24,139 nucleotides of DNA, from positions 1 to 24,139 of the forward strand of contig JAKASS010000014.1 in the NCBI GenBank assembly GCA_021818905.1. The letters are read 5' to 3'. Position numbers and translations under genes: made by a program. The stretch comes from Nanobdellota archaeon. Its GTDB lineage: Archaea; Nanobdellota; Nanobdellia; Parvarchaeales; Parvarchaeaceae. Numbering within the stretch: the first letter of the stretch is position 1; every line of letters starts with the position of its first letter. The notes under the pieces were generated by a model, which had not been told where the DNA came from, searched no databases, and saw only the letters and a list, made by a program, of their open reading frames with translations. Of this stretch, positions 1 through 6,196 are shown piece after piece.

Positions 1-370
1 GTCCAAACTGCAGGCATGTTATAAGAGACTTCAAATATCTGTCAAAAAACTTGCAAAAAAAGTACATAAATCTTGGCATCGTCCCTAAGTATGCTATTAT
101 TTCAGCTGGGACAGTCAGATATAAGAGAAAATAAGATATACGTCTCGATCGCGTTGTCAGTGAGCGAGATTTCCCGTCCGCGATTTTTATAATGAGTCGG
201 CAAGCCAGTTCTCACGACCGATAGAGAAGCGAAAGATTTTTCGTTTTTTAAAGGATGCCGAGGACGGAAACTCCCCGTAATAAATGAAATCTTGGAAACC
301 GCAATGTGGCACGCACAAAGGCAAAGGAAATGTCCTAACTCATACAAAAGGAACTTAGAAAATTAAAAGC
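1..370. other. Region without a convincing gene, upstream of the 23S rRNA promoter
   Basis: An open frame on the minus strand (102-347) gives a low-complexity, unrecognisable peptide and I do not accept it as a gene. I looked for the 16S 3' end (anti-Shine-Dalgarno), 5S, SRP and RNase P signatures on both strands and found none. The 23S gene is therefore apparently unlinked from 16S, at least within this window. Confidence 0.5.
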
Positions 371-372
371 AA

Positions 373-401
373 AGCTTATAAACAATTCTCGCCTTATACA
401 G
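373..401 (+). promoter_or_regulatory. 23S rRNA promoter (TATA box 375-382)
   Basis: An A-rich stretch followed by CTTATAAA (375-382) resembles an archaeal BRE plus TATA box. A start about 25 nt downstream falls near 401-405, where the first strand of the rRNA processing stem begins. This fits an autonomous promoter for an unlinked 23S gene. Confidence 0.6.
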
Positions 402-496
402 TTTTATCAAACGCATGCACTTCATTATATTTACTATAACGAAGCAAGGGTCGATATGCGGTAAAACGCATATATGTGACTGTACAATTGCAAAAA
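402..496 (+). other. 23S leader: 5' strand of the interrupted rRNA processing stem
   Basis: Three blocks of the leader pair perfectly with the trailer: 402-414 with 3390-3402 (13 bp), 450-455 with 3383-3388 (6 bp) and 478-496 with 3364-3382 (19 bp). Between the blocks the 5' side carries extra sequence, including a hairpin with arms 454-460 and 467-473 (ATATGCG/CGCATAT, which overlaps the middle block by two bases, so the two may alternate). The trailer strand is nearly continuous, with one unpaired base at 3389. Such stems bracket archaeal 23S precursors and are cut to release the mature rRNA. Confidence 0.75.
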
Positions 497-3363
497 ACAC
501 CAAACTATTAGATGGATGACTAGGTTCAGGTGCCGAAGAAGGACGCAGCAAGTTGCGATAATGGCACGGTAAGTGCAGACGACTGTTGATCGTGCCGTTT
601 CTGAATGCGTGAAGCCTGCATGAAAGTGCAGATTCTCGGCGCAAGCCGAGAAAGGGAACCCAGGGAACTAAAACATTTTAGTACCTGGAGGAAAAGAAAT
701 CAATCGAGATTCCCCTAGTAATGGCGAACGAAAAGGGAAGAGGGCGAACCGAATCCGTAGCAATACGGAAATGTGGTGTGGTAAATGGCCGTAAGGATAA
801 GGACGAAGTCGACTGGAATGTCGCGTCAAAGAGAGTGACAGCCTCGTAGTCTTTTGAGATGCGGTCATCACGTAGAGTAGCAGAGGTCGATACTCTTCTG
901 CGAAGACGGGTGTCAAAAACATCCAACCCTAAATACAACCTGAAACCGATAGAGTATAGTAGCGTGAGCGAAAGTTGAAAAGCACTCTCGACGAGAGGAT
1001 GAAAAGAACCTGAAATCTAATAGTCATAGTTGTTGCGGCGCGTTGTGAACCTATGAATAAATAAATAGGCTCAAGTGTTGCAACATCCTTTTAGCATAAA
1101 GGGGCAGGGAGTTTACGAGTATGGCAAGGCTAACGAAAGGGAGCCGAAGCGAAAGCGAGCACATCTTCGGACGTGCCGGTAGGAAACTGCCGTTAGTCAT
1201 ATTTGTAAGACCCGAAGCCGGGCGATCTATACGTGCGCAGGGTGAAGTGGAGATTACTCTCCATGGAGGCCCGACAAGGTCGGTAACTACATCGTCTTTT
1301 GACGTGCGTATAGGGGCGAAAAACCAATCGTGCCCGGCGATAGCTGGTTCCCATCGAAATATCCCACAGGATAGCTTATGCTTTATTGTATTGGGGGTAC
1401 AGACACTGATCATGTAGGTAAGGACCGAAAGGTCCTACTACATTGTCAAACTCAGAATACCAATATACTACATGGCATAAGTTGGGTGTATGGCATAAAG
1501 TTTTACACCTCAAAGGAAAAAACCTAGCCTTGAGTTAAGGCCCCAAAATATCTACTAAGTGCAAAAAAGGGAAATCATATCTAAAACAGTTGGGAGGTAG
1601 GCTCAGAAGTGGCCATCCTTTAAAAAGTGTGTTACAACTTACCAACCCAGATATGGTGACCCGAAAATGGACGGGGCTAAGTAGATTGCCGAAACTCAAG
1701 ATCTTCACGCAAGTGAAGATGGTAGATGGGCGTGCCTACGGACTAGAAGCTTGTCCGTGAGGACAAGTGGATCTGTATGGTATTGAGAATCCTGCCAGGT
1801 GTAGCAAAGAAATAGGTGAGAATCCTATTCACCGCATGTGCAAGGGTTCCTTGTTTTAAGATTATCTAACAAGGGTTAGTCGGTCCTAAGTCTGGCGTCG
1901 AAAGGTGCCAGGCAAATGGGAATGCGTTTAATATTACGCAACCGCAGCTACTTTATCGTATAATACACATCGAGATATGCGGAGCGGTCCCGTCAGATCG
2001 TATATGGGTGCGTTGTGTTCGAGAGATATAATGTCGAGAAGACACAGAAGCGCTTATAATGTAGCAATACATTCGCAGAATCCTGGTGTTCATAAAAAGT
2101 TATATGTCACGAGTAGTGGCGACCGTACCGAAAACTGACACAGGTGCACTGGCTTAGTAGGCTAAGGTGAGGGATTTAAACCGTGTAAGGGAAATCGGCA
2201 ATTTAGTCCTGTAAGTTCGCAATAAAGGATCCCTGATCCGGTCTTAAAAGCGGGATCAGGGCGCAGTGACTCGGGGAGTCTAACTGTTTACTAAAGGCAT
2301 AGCTGACTGCTAGAGAGCAATCTTTTGTACAGTCGGCGACATCTGCCCAGCACTGGTATCCGAAAATCTGTTCCAACGGGTATAAGGACCAGCTAGCGGC
2401 GGAGGTAACTGTGACCTTCTTAAGCAAGCATAATCCATTGCCAATTGATTGTTGGCTTGTGAACGATGTAATGAGATTCCCACTGTCCCTACATGGAAAC
2501 CCGCGACACCACCGTCCTGGTGCAAAGGCCAGGGACCCCCACAGGGTCAAAAAGACCCCAGGAACTTTACTGCAATCTCTTGTTGCGGTATTAAGATGAT
2601 AGACATAGCGTAGGTAGGAGACATCATGCTTGTCGCTTCGGCGGCAAGATAGTCGAAAGTGTAACACTACCTTTATCGTCTTATACCGCTTACCTTCGGG
2701 AACAGCAGGAGACGGGCAGTTTTGCTGGGGTGGCAATCCCACGAAAAGATAACATGGGAGCCCAAAGGTCATCTTAAGTGGTATAGAAATCCACTGTTAA
2801 GTGCAATGGCAAAAGATGGCTTGACTGTGCGCTGCAATGCAAGGCGCGCAGAGGCGAAAGCCGGGCATAGCGAACACGAATGCGTGTATTTTTGACTCCT
2901 TCGTATGACAGAAAAGCTACCCTGGGCGTAAGAGAGTTGTTGCGGATGATAGTTCATATTGACTTCGCAGCTTGCTCCACAGTCTTTGGCTCTCCCCATC
3001 CTGGTTGCGCACAAACAACCAAGGGTAGAGGTGTTCACTCGTTAAAGGGGACCGTGAGCTGAGTTTAGGCCGCCGCGAGGCAGGCCGGTATTTAACTTGT
3101 GGGGGTGTTCGATGCGTGAATGGAAGATTCGACTAGTACGAAAGGAACAGCGAGTCGGCGTCTCTAGTTAGCGGCTATCTGACAAGGTACGCCGCGTAGC
3201 CACGCGCCAAGGGATAAGAGCTGAAGGCATCTAAGCTTGAAACCCTCCGTAAAAATACGCATCGTCATAGGTCGGGGAAGAAGACCCCGTTGATAGAATC
3301 GGGGTGTAAGAACTAAGGCGCAAGCCGAGGTTTTCAGCCCACGATTACTAATAAACCAAAAAC
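497..3363 (+). rRNA. rrl: 23S ribosomal RNA (divergent archaeal type)
   Basis: Recognised from successive conserved blocks: the domain I segment around 655-720 with the AAAGAAATCAA core, the GTPase-centre region near 1605-1650, the P-loop CTGGGGTGGCA near 2727, the A-loop near 3031, the 2585/2602 strand near 3054-3090 and the sarcin-ricin loop at 3134-3150. Length is about 2.87 kb, so I see no large intron. Ends are approximate and set by the processing stem. Several positions that are nearly invariant elsewhere differ here: by eye alignment to E. coli numbering, G2447C, A2448G, C2452G, A2503G, G2505C, G1930C, U1931A and G2661A. A2450, A2451, U2506, G2553, U2585 and A2602 are kept. Part of helix 89 appears re-paired (A2455/U2497, G2456/C2496), which argues for evolution under selection rather than free decay, but a degenerate copy cannot be excluded from this window. 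Confidence 0.93.
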
Positions 3364-3410
3364 TTTTTGCAATTGTACAGTCATCGACAGCGTTTGATAA
3401 AATTTTCATT
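3319..3410 (+). repeat. 23S 3'-end/trailer repeat, copy A (the genuine rRNA end)
   Basis: Covers the last roughly 45 nt of 23S plus the trailer. It aligns without gaps to copy B (5089-5180) over about 82 nt with roughly 85 percent identity by eye, starting at the shared CAAGCCGAGGTTTTCAGC and running through ATCGACAGCGTTTG. Copy C (4147-4290) shares only the trailer part. Confidence 0.85.
3364..3402 (+). other. 23S trailer: 3' strand of the processing stem
   Basis: This 39-nt stretch pairs along almost its whole length with the leader (blocks at 478-496, 450-455 and 402-414). The same sequence, with scattered changes, recurs at about 4147-4290 and 5135-5175, where no leader strand is found nearby. 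Confidence 0.75.
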
Positions 3411-3420
3411 TACCTAACCG

Positions 3421-3442
3421 TACCTATAAAATTTTATAGGTA
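3421..3442 (+). terminator. 22-bp perfect palindrome after the 23S trailer, possible terminator or operator
   Basis: The 11-nt half TACCTATAAAA is followed directly by its exact reverse complement, and then by GTTTGTCT. It lies 19 nt past the processing stem and 45 nt before the VapBC operator. As RNA it would form an AU-rich hairpin that could end the rRNA transcript. As DNA it could be a repressor site. The sequence alone does not decide. Confidence 0.35.
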
Positions 3443-3478
3443 GTTTGTCTAATTGCATAAGCTAATAAGTGGTAGCAA

Positions 3479-3526
3479 AGTATTTATATATACAGTCTGT
3501 ATATAGAATCTTATGAGGTCAAATTT
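3479..3526 (+). promoter_or_regulatory. VapBC promoter with palindromic operator and Shine-Dalgarno
   Basis: A 19-bp inverted repeat at 3487-3505 has perfect 9-nt arms (TATATACAG and CTGTATATA) around a single T, and overlaps a TATA-like stretch (3481-3490). GAGGTC at 3515-3520 is a ribosome binding site before the ATG at 3527. Antitoxins of this class usually repress their own operon through such sites, so autoregulation is the likely role. Confidence 0.65.
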
Positions 3527-3748
3527 ATGAAGACGGTGATGTTAAATGATGAAGTATATAACGCGCTATCCAAAATAAAGGGTAAGAAAAGTTTTAGTGA
3601 ACTACTCGAGGCGTTGCTTCTAAGCTCGGAGGATTATAAGACTAAACTTTTAGAGAGCGTAAAAGGGATAATAACAGCAGAAGAAGCAAGAGCAGCGGAA
3701 AAGGCAGTTAAAAGAATCCGGGAGCACGCCAAAGTTAGGGACTTATGA
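3527..3748 (+). CDS. vapB: VapB-type antitoxin
   Basis: A 73-residue protein beginning with a short beta-like MKTVMLNDEVYNALSKIKG, then a helical ELLEALLL segment and a charged helical tail. This is the layout of small archaeal VapB antitoxins, which bind DNA with the N-terminal part and cover the toxin active site with the tail. Its TGA stop overlaps the ATG of the downstream PIN-domain gene in an ATGA junction, so the two are translationally coupled. The start at 3527 follows a GAGGTC site and a palindromic operator. Family assignment rests on size, shape and neighbour. It sits between two copies of the 23S trailer repeat. Confidence 0.8.
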   Translation: MKTVMLNDEVYNALSKIKGKKSFSELLEALLLSSEDYKTKLLESVKGIITAEEARAAEKAVKRIREHAKVRDL

Positions 3749-4128
3749 ATGTTTTATTAGATACTTCGGTAATCATCGAACAATTGAAAGGTAATGAAAA
3801 GATCAATAATTTGATAACAGCGAATGAAAGTAATAATGTTAGTGTATTGAGTGTCTATGAAACTCTTGTTGGGATAAAAGATAAGGCCAAAAGACTGAAG
3901 GTTGAACGATTTTTTGAAGCATTTCCATTACTAGGATTTTCAGCGATAGACGCAGCCGAGGCCGCCAAAATTCATGAATTATTGGCTTCAAAGGGCAGCT
4001 TAATAAACACGATGGATATGCTACTTGCAGCCCAGGCGGCAAATAGAAATTTAACGATCTTGACTAAAGATAGGGATTTTATTAAGGTAAGAGATATCTT
4101 CGGGATCAATTCTGTAATAATCGATTAA
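3745..4128 (+). CDS. vapC: VapC-type PIN-domain ribonuclease toxin
   Basis: At 127 residues it has a normal length for VapC. The PIN-domain acidic residues are in place: D6 in the opening LLDTSVIIE, E39 in SVYETLVG, D91 in MDMLLAAQA, and D109/D111 in TKDRDF. PIN toxins are magnesium-dependent endoribonucleases; known VapCs cut tRNAs or the sarcin-ricin loop of 23S rRNA. The target here is unknown, but the position right behind a 23S gene with a changed sarcin-ricin tetraloop is suggestive. It overlaps vapB by 4 bp and appears intact. Confidence 0.9.
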   Translation: MNVLLDTSVIIEQLKGNEKINNLITANESNNVSVLSVYETLVGIKDKAKRLKVERFFEAFPLLGFSAIDAAEAAKIHELLASKGSLINTMDMLLAAQAANRNLTILTKDRDFIKVRDIFGINSVIID

Positions 4129-4146
4129 AAACTAGACTATATAAGT

Positions 4147-4290
4147 TTGCAATCGTACGGTACGCGTGTGCATGACTGTCTTGTAGCGCGACTAGATACT
4201 CATCAAAATCGCCCCGTTCCTGCACATAAAGTAGGAAATGGGGAGTCATGTACAAGCGTAATCGTACGGCCATCGACAGCGTTTGATATT
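4147..4290 (+). repeat. 23S trailer repeat, copy C, split by a MITE
   Basis: TTTGCAATCGTACGG (4147-4160) and CCATCGACAGCGTTTGAT (4270-4287) join into one trailer-like sequence once the 99-bp insert and one copy of its target duplication are removed. The result resembles copy B more than copy A (both have ATCG.ACGGCC where A has ATTGTACAGTC). It lacks the 23S-coding part found in copies A and B. It lies between the VapBC and MNT/HEPN cassettes. Confidence 0.75.
4161..4259 (+). mobile_element. MITE of about 99 bp with 15-bp imperfect inverted ends
   Basis: The ends ACGCGTGTGCATGAC (4162-4176) and GTCATGTACAAGCGT (4245-4259) are inverted repeats matching at 13 of 15 positions. The 10-bp sequence AATCGTACGG flanks the element directly on both sides (4151-4160 and 4260-4269), a target-site duplication. 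Its left roughly 65 bp are nearly identical to the left end of the IS remnant at 9840, so it is a non-autonomous relative. It encodes no transposase. Confidence 0.8.
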
Positions 4291-4303
4291 TTAAAGAGTC
4301 GCA

Positions 4304-4636
4304 TTACTTTTGTAGTTTTTTTATTTTTGTTTTTATTTGCGGCAAGATAATGTTTATTACGCCCCAGACCGCGTCGAGGTCTACTGCAAAGTATTGATGG
4401 ACCAAAATATCACGCACTCCCGCCAATTCCTTCCAATTTACATCCCTATGACCGTCTCTAAATCCTTGGGACAGGTTCTTCGTGGCTTCACCGATCACAG
4501 TAAGTGATCTCAAGACAGCATTGATCTTTTCTTTATTTTTTATAAAACTTTCTTTGGATAAGTCCTTTGTACAGTTCTCAATGTCGTCTATGCTCTCAAG
4601 TATGTGCCTTACGAATTCAAAATCGTCTTTTTTCAT
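4304..4636 (-). CDS. hepT: HEPN-domain toxin, HepT type
   Basis: A 110-residue all-helical protein starting MKKDDFEFVRH. It has the HEPN RNase signature R-x4-H-x-Y at R75, H80 and Y82 (RDILVHQY). In HepT/MntA pairs the HEPN protein is an RNase, and the partner MNT protein adds AMP to the tyrosine of this motif. The start at 4636 forms an ATGA overlap with the stop of the upstream MNT gene. A longer open frame to 4690 would run inside MNT and is unlikely. All motif residues are present, so the toxin looks active. Confidence 0.88.
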   Translation of the reverse strand: MKKDDFEFVRHILESIDDIENCTKDLSKESFIKNKEKINAVLRSLTVIGEATKNLSQGFRDGHRDVNWKELAGVRDILVHQYFAVDLDAVWGVINIILPQIKTKIKKLQK

Positions 4637-5046
4637 ATAATCATTATTTCGTCGTTCAGTATACTTTGTTTTATGTGCGGATCCATCCATTTGTAGCTGA
4701 CTAGGTCTACTTTGCGCCCGAACGCTTCTTCTAGTTCAATATGCAGATCAACGACTTTGTATGCCATTTTTTCATCATCGAATTCTATAAGCAGGTCGAT
4801 GTCGCTATCGGTTTTGGCTTCTCCCCTAGCAAAGGAACCGAATAAACCGGCCCTTTTTACGCCATATTTTTTAAGTATAGGTATTGCAATGTCTTTTATT
4901 TCATTTAAATTCGGGATAGTCTTTATTCTCTGCCGACCATTTTTTATCAAGTCCAATATCACTTCTTCAAATGGTTCTCTTCTATGTATTTTTAACCCGG
5001 CAAGCAAAGACTTCGTTTTCGTGCTTACCTTTATTGTGCTAATCAT
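4633..5046 (-). CDS. mntA: MNT-domain antitoxin (MntA type) with an N-terminal VapB/RHH-like segment
   Basis: A 137-residue protein. Residues about 1-40 (MISTIKVSTKTKSLLAGLK onward) look like a small ribbon-helix-helix or VapB-type DNA-binding segment. Residues about 55-135 form a minimal nucleotidyltransferase with the G-S-x10-D-x-D motif at G70-S71-D82-D84 and a probable third acid at D114. In characterised pairs MntA inactivates HepT by AMPylation. I place the start at 5046 rather than 5115 because a TATA box lies about 26 nt upstream and an 18-bp palindrome abuts this ATG. The extra upstream residues would be read from the promoter and the rRNA repeat. The gene overlaps hepT by 4 bp. Confidence 0.85.
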   Translation of the reverse strand: MISTIKVSTKTKSLLAGLKIHRREPFEEVILDLIKNGRQRIKTIPNLNEIKDIAIPILKKYGVKRAGLFGSFARGEAKTDSDIDLLIEFDDEKMAYKVVDLHIELEEAFGRKVDLVSYKWMDPHIKQSILNDEIMII

Positions 5047-5076
5047 GGTATACTGTAGTATACCATAGTATAAATA
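5047..5076 (-). promoter_or_regulatory. mntA-hepT leaderless promoter with 18-bp operator
   Basis: GGTATACT-GT-AGTATACC at 5047-5064 is a perfect palindrome with 8-nt arms directly before the ATG of mntA on the minus strand. The TATA-like TTTATACT (about 5066-5074) is centred near 26 nt upstream of that ATG, so the transcript is probably leaderless and the operator fills the space between TATA box and start. Binding there by the antitoxin would block initiation. Confidence 0.65.
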
Positions 5077-5088
5077 CTTTATTGCGAT

Positions 5089-5180
5089 GCACAAGCCGAG
5101 GTTTTCAGCGCACAATCGCTAATCAGCCAAGGCTTTTTTGCAATCGCACGGCCATCGACAGCGTTTGGTAAATTTTTATT
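5089..5180 (+). repeat. 23S 3'-end/trailer repeat, copy B
   Basis: Starts GCACAAGCCGAGGTTTTCAG and runs through TTTTTGCAATCGCACGG and CCATCGACAGCGTTTGG. It matches the last roughly 45 nt of the 23S rRNA and its trailer (copy A), with scattered substitutions and no gaps over about 82 nt. It is not preceded by any more 23S sequence: bases just before it are the mntA promoter. It cannot be a second rRNA gene, only a detached 3' end. Confidence 0.85.
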
Positions 5181-5299
5181 GGTCTAGTCGTACTTATGCG
5201 GATTTTTGGATCACTCGGAGAGAGTACGAAGCAAAAGTTTTGGGACGGCATGAAACATAATAAGAATATAAATAGTATTCCCACATTACTATTTGAATC

Positions 5300-5698
5300 A
5301 TGGAAAGACATTTGGACGATCTGGAGCTCTTCTTAGAAGCATGCGAGCACCCAGTAAACTTGGATGATGAGCATGCGGGGTATAGCGTAATGCTGGACTT
5401 TGCCGGGCTAAAGACGAGAGCCGGTAAACCCAGAATGGTCTATAGACTATACAATAGAGAAAAACTTACCGAAAAACTACTTCAGAAAGGCGGTTTGGAA
5501 AAAGAGCTGAGGGGGATAATAAAAGAGGTTTACGAGCAGGAGATGCCCGACTTGGAAGTAGAAATAAAAGCGCCGAATGAATATGCTGCTTACATATTGG
5601 GGCGGGGGCTTCTCGATTTAAACGCAGCGTATGGTGCCAGGTCAAGAAAGGCGAATATAGCTAAGGACATGATAGTGAACGTTCTGGACTCTTTATAA
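5300..5698 (+). CDS. Small soluble protein of unknown function
   Basis: A 132-residue protein I do not recognise. It is acidic at the N-terminus (MERHLDDLELFLEACEHP), contains a GYSVMLDFAGLKTRAGKPRM segment and is predicted mainly helical afterwards, with no signal peptide, membrane segment or metal motif. A TATA-like AATATAAATAG (5266-5276) lies about 27 nt before the ATG, which suggests a leaderless transcript and supports the chosen start. It stands alone between rRNA repeat copy B and the convergent VKOR gene. Confidence 0.7.
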   Translation: MERHLDDLELFLEACEHPVNLDDEHAGYSVMLDFAGLKTRAGKPRMVYRLYNREKLTEKLLQKGGLEKELRGIIKEVYEQEMPDLEVEIKAPNEYAAYILGRGLLDLNAAYGARSRKANIAKDMIVNVLDSL

Positions 5699-5722
5699 TC
5701 TTATTCTTAGATAAAAAGTCAT

Positions 5723-6184
5723 TTATAGATCTTTTCTTAATAAATATGCGGAGATAGCCAGCATCGCAAATATGGAGGCGTGTCCGGTCGTGCAAAGCAA
5801 GCATATGGAGCCTATCTTGAAAATTTCAAGATAAATCAGATAAAACGCCGTGGCCGCGCCAAGCAAAGACAAAGTAAATATCGCGTATAGGAAATACCTT
5901 GTCTTTTTGTTTTTAATAAAAAACGCATAGATACCAGAAAGCGCAAACATGACCGAAAAGAAGACGATGCCGTAATCGTATAAGTTTATCCCGAATAAAG
6001 TCGAATACGGACTCGCTATGACTTTACCACAGTCTACTGCGGTATTATATATGCTGCAAGAATTTTGCGGTATTACATTAAAACCGAATGATAACGAAAG
6101 ATAGACCATCGCGCCGATCCCCAATGCGCTAAAAGCAATCAAAAGATAACGATACAGCCTATAATCTTTTTTGATTTTCTCCAT
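5723..6184 (-). CDS. VKOR-family membrane thiol oxidoreductase
   Basis: A 153-residue membrane protein with four helices (about 12-32, 70-90, 97-120, 125-148). It has the four VKOR cysteines: the loop pair C43 and C52, and the active-site pair C128-x-x-C131 (CLLC). Prokaryotic VKOR homologues reoxidise a periplasmic thioredoxin-like protein and pass electrons to quinone, driving disulfide formation in secreted proteins. That fits the cysteine-rich exported proteins encoded about 1-4 kb away. No thioredoxin domain is fused here. It starts 12 nt after the end of TBP, so the two may be cotranscribed. Confidence 0.88.
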   Translation of the reverse strand: MEKIKKDYRLYRYLLIAFSALGIGAMVYLSLSFGFNVIPQNSCSIYNTAVDCGKVIASPYSTLFGINLYDYGIVFFSVMFALSGIYAFFIKNKKTRYFLYAIFTLSLLGAATAFYLIYLEIFKIGSICLLCTTGHASIFAMLAISAYLLRKDL

Positions 6185-6196
6185 GCGTAAAAAGAC

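Noticed and set aside
52-346. Possible structured RNA upstream of 23S, e.g. RNase P-like GAGGACGGAAACTCC
   Set aside because: The order of conserved regions does not match any RNA family I know and no partner strands were found.
102-347. 81-codon minus-strand frame upstream of the rRNA
   Set aside because: No recognisable domain and no clear promoter or ribosome site; composition does not look coding.
1051-1417. Open frames on both strands inside 1051-1417
   Set aside because: They lie within conserved 23S rRNA sequence and show no protein-like features.
2203-3062. Several open frames of 60-190 codons inside 2203-3062
   Set aside because: They fall wholly within domains IV and V of the 23S rRNA and are chance frames.
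4147-4350. 67-codon plus-strand frame
   Set aside because: Made of rRNA-trailer repeat, MITE sequence and antisense hepT. Its RVHDCLVARLDT match to the frame at 9840 reflects the shared DNA element, not a gene.
4634-4690. Longer N-terminus for hepT
   Set aside because: It would overlap mntA by about 58 bp; the ATGA overlap at 4633-4636 is the normal junction for such pairs.
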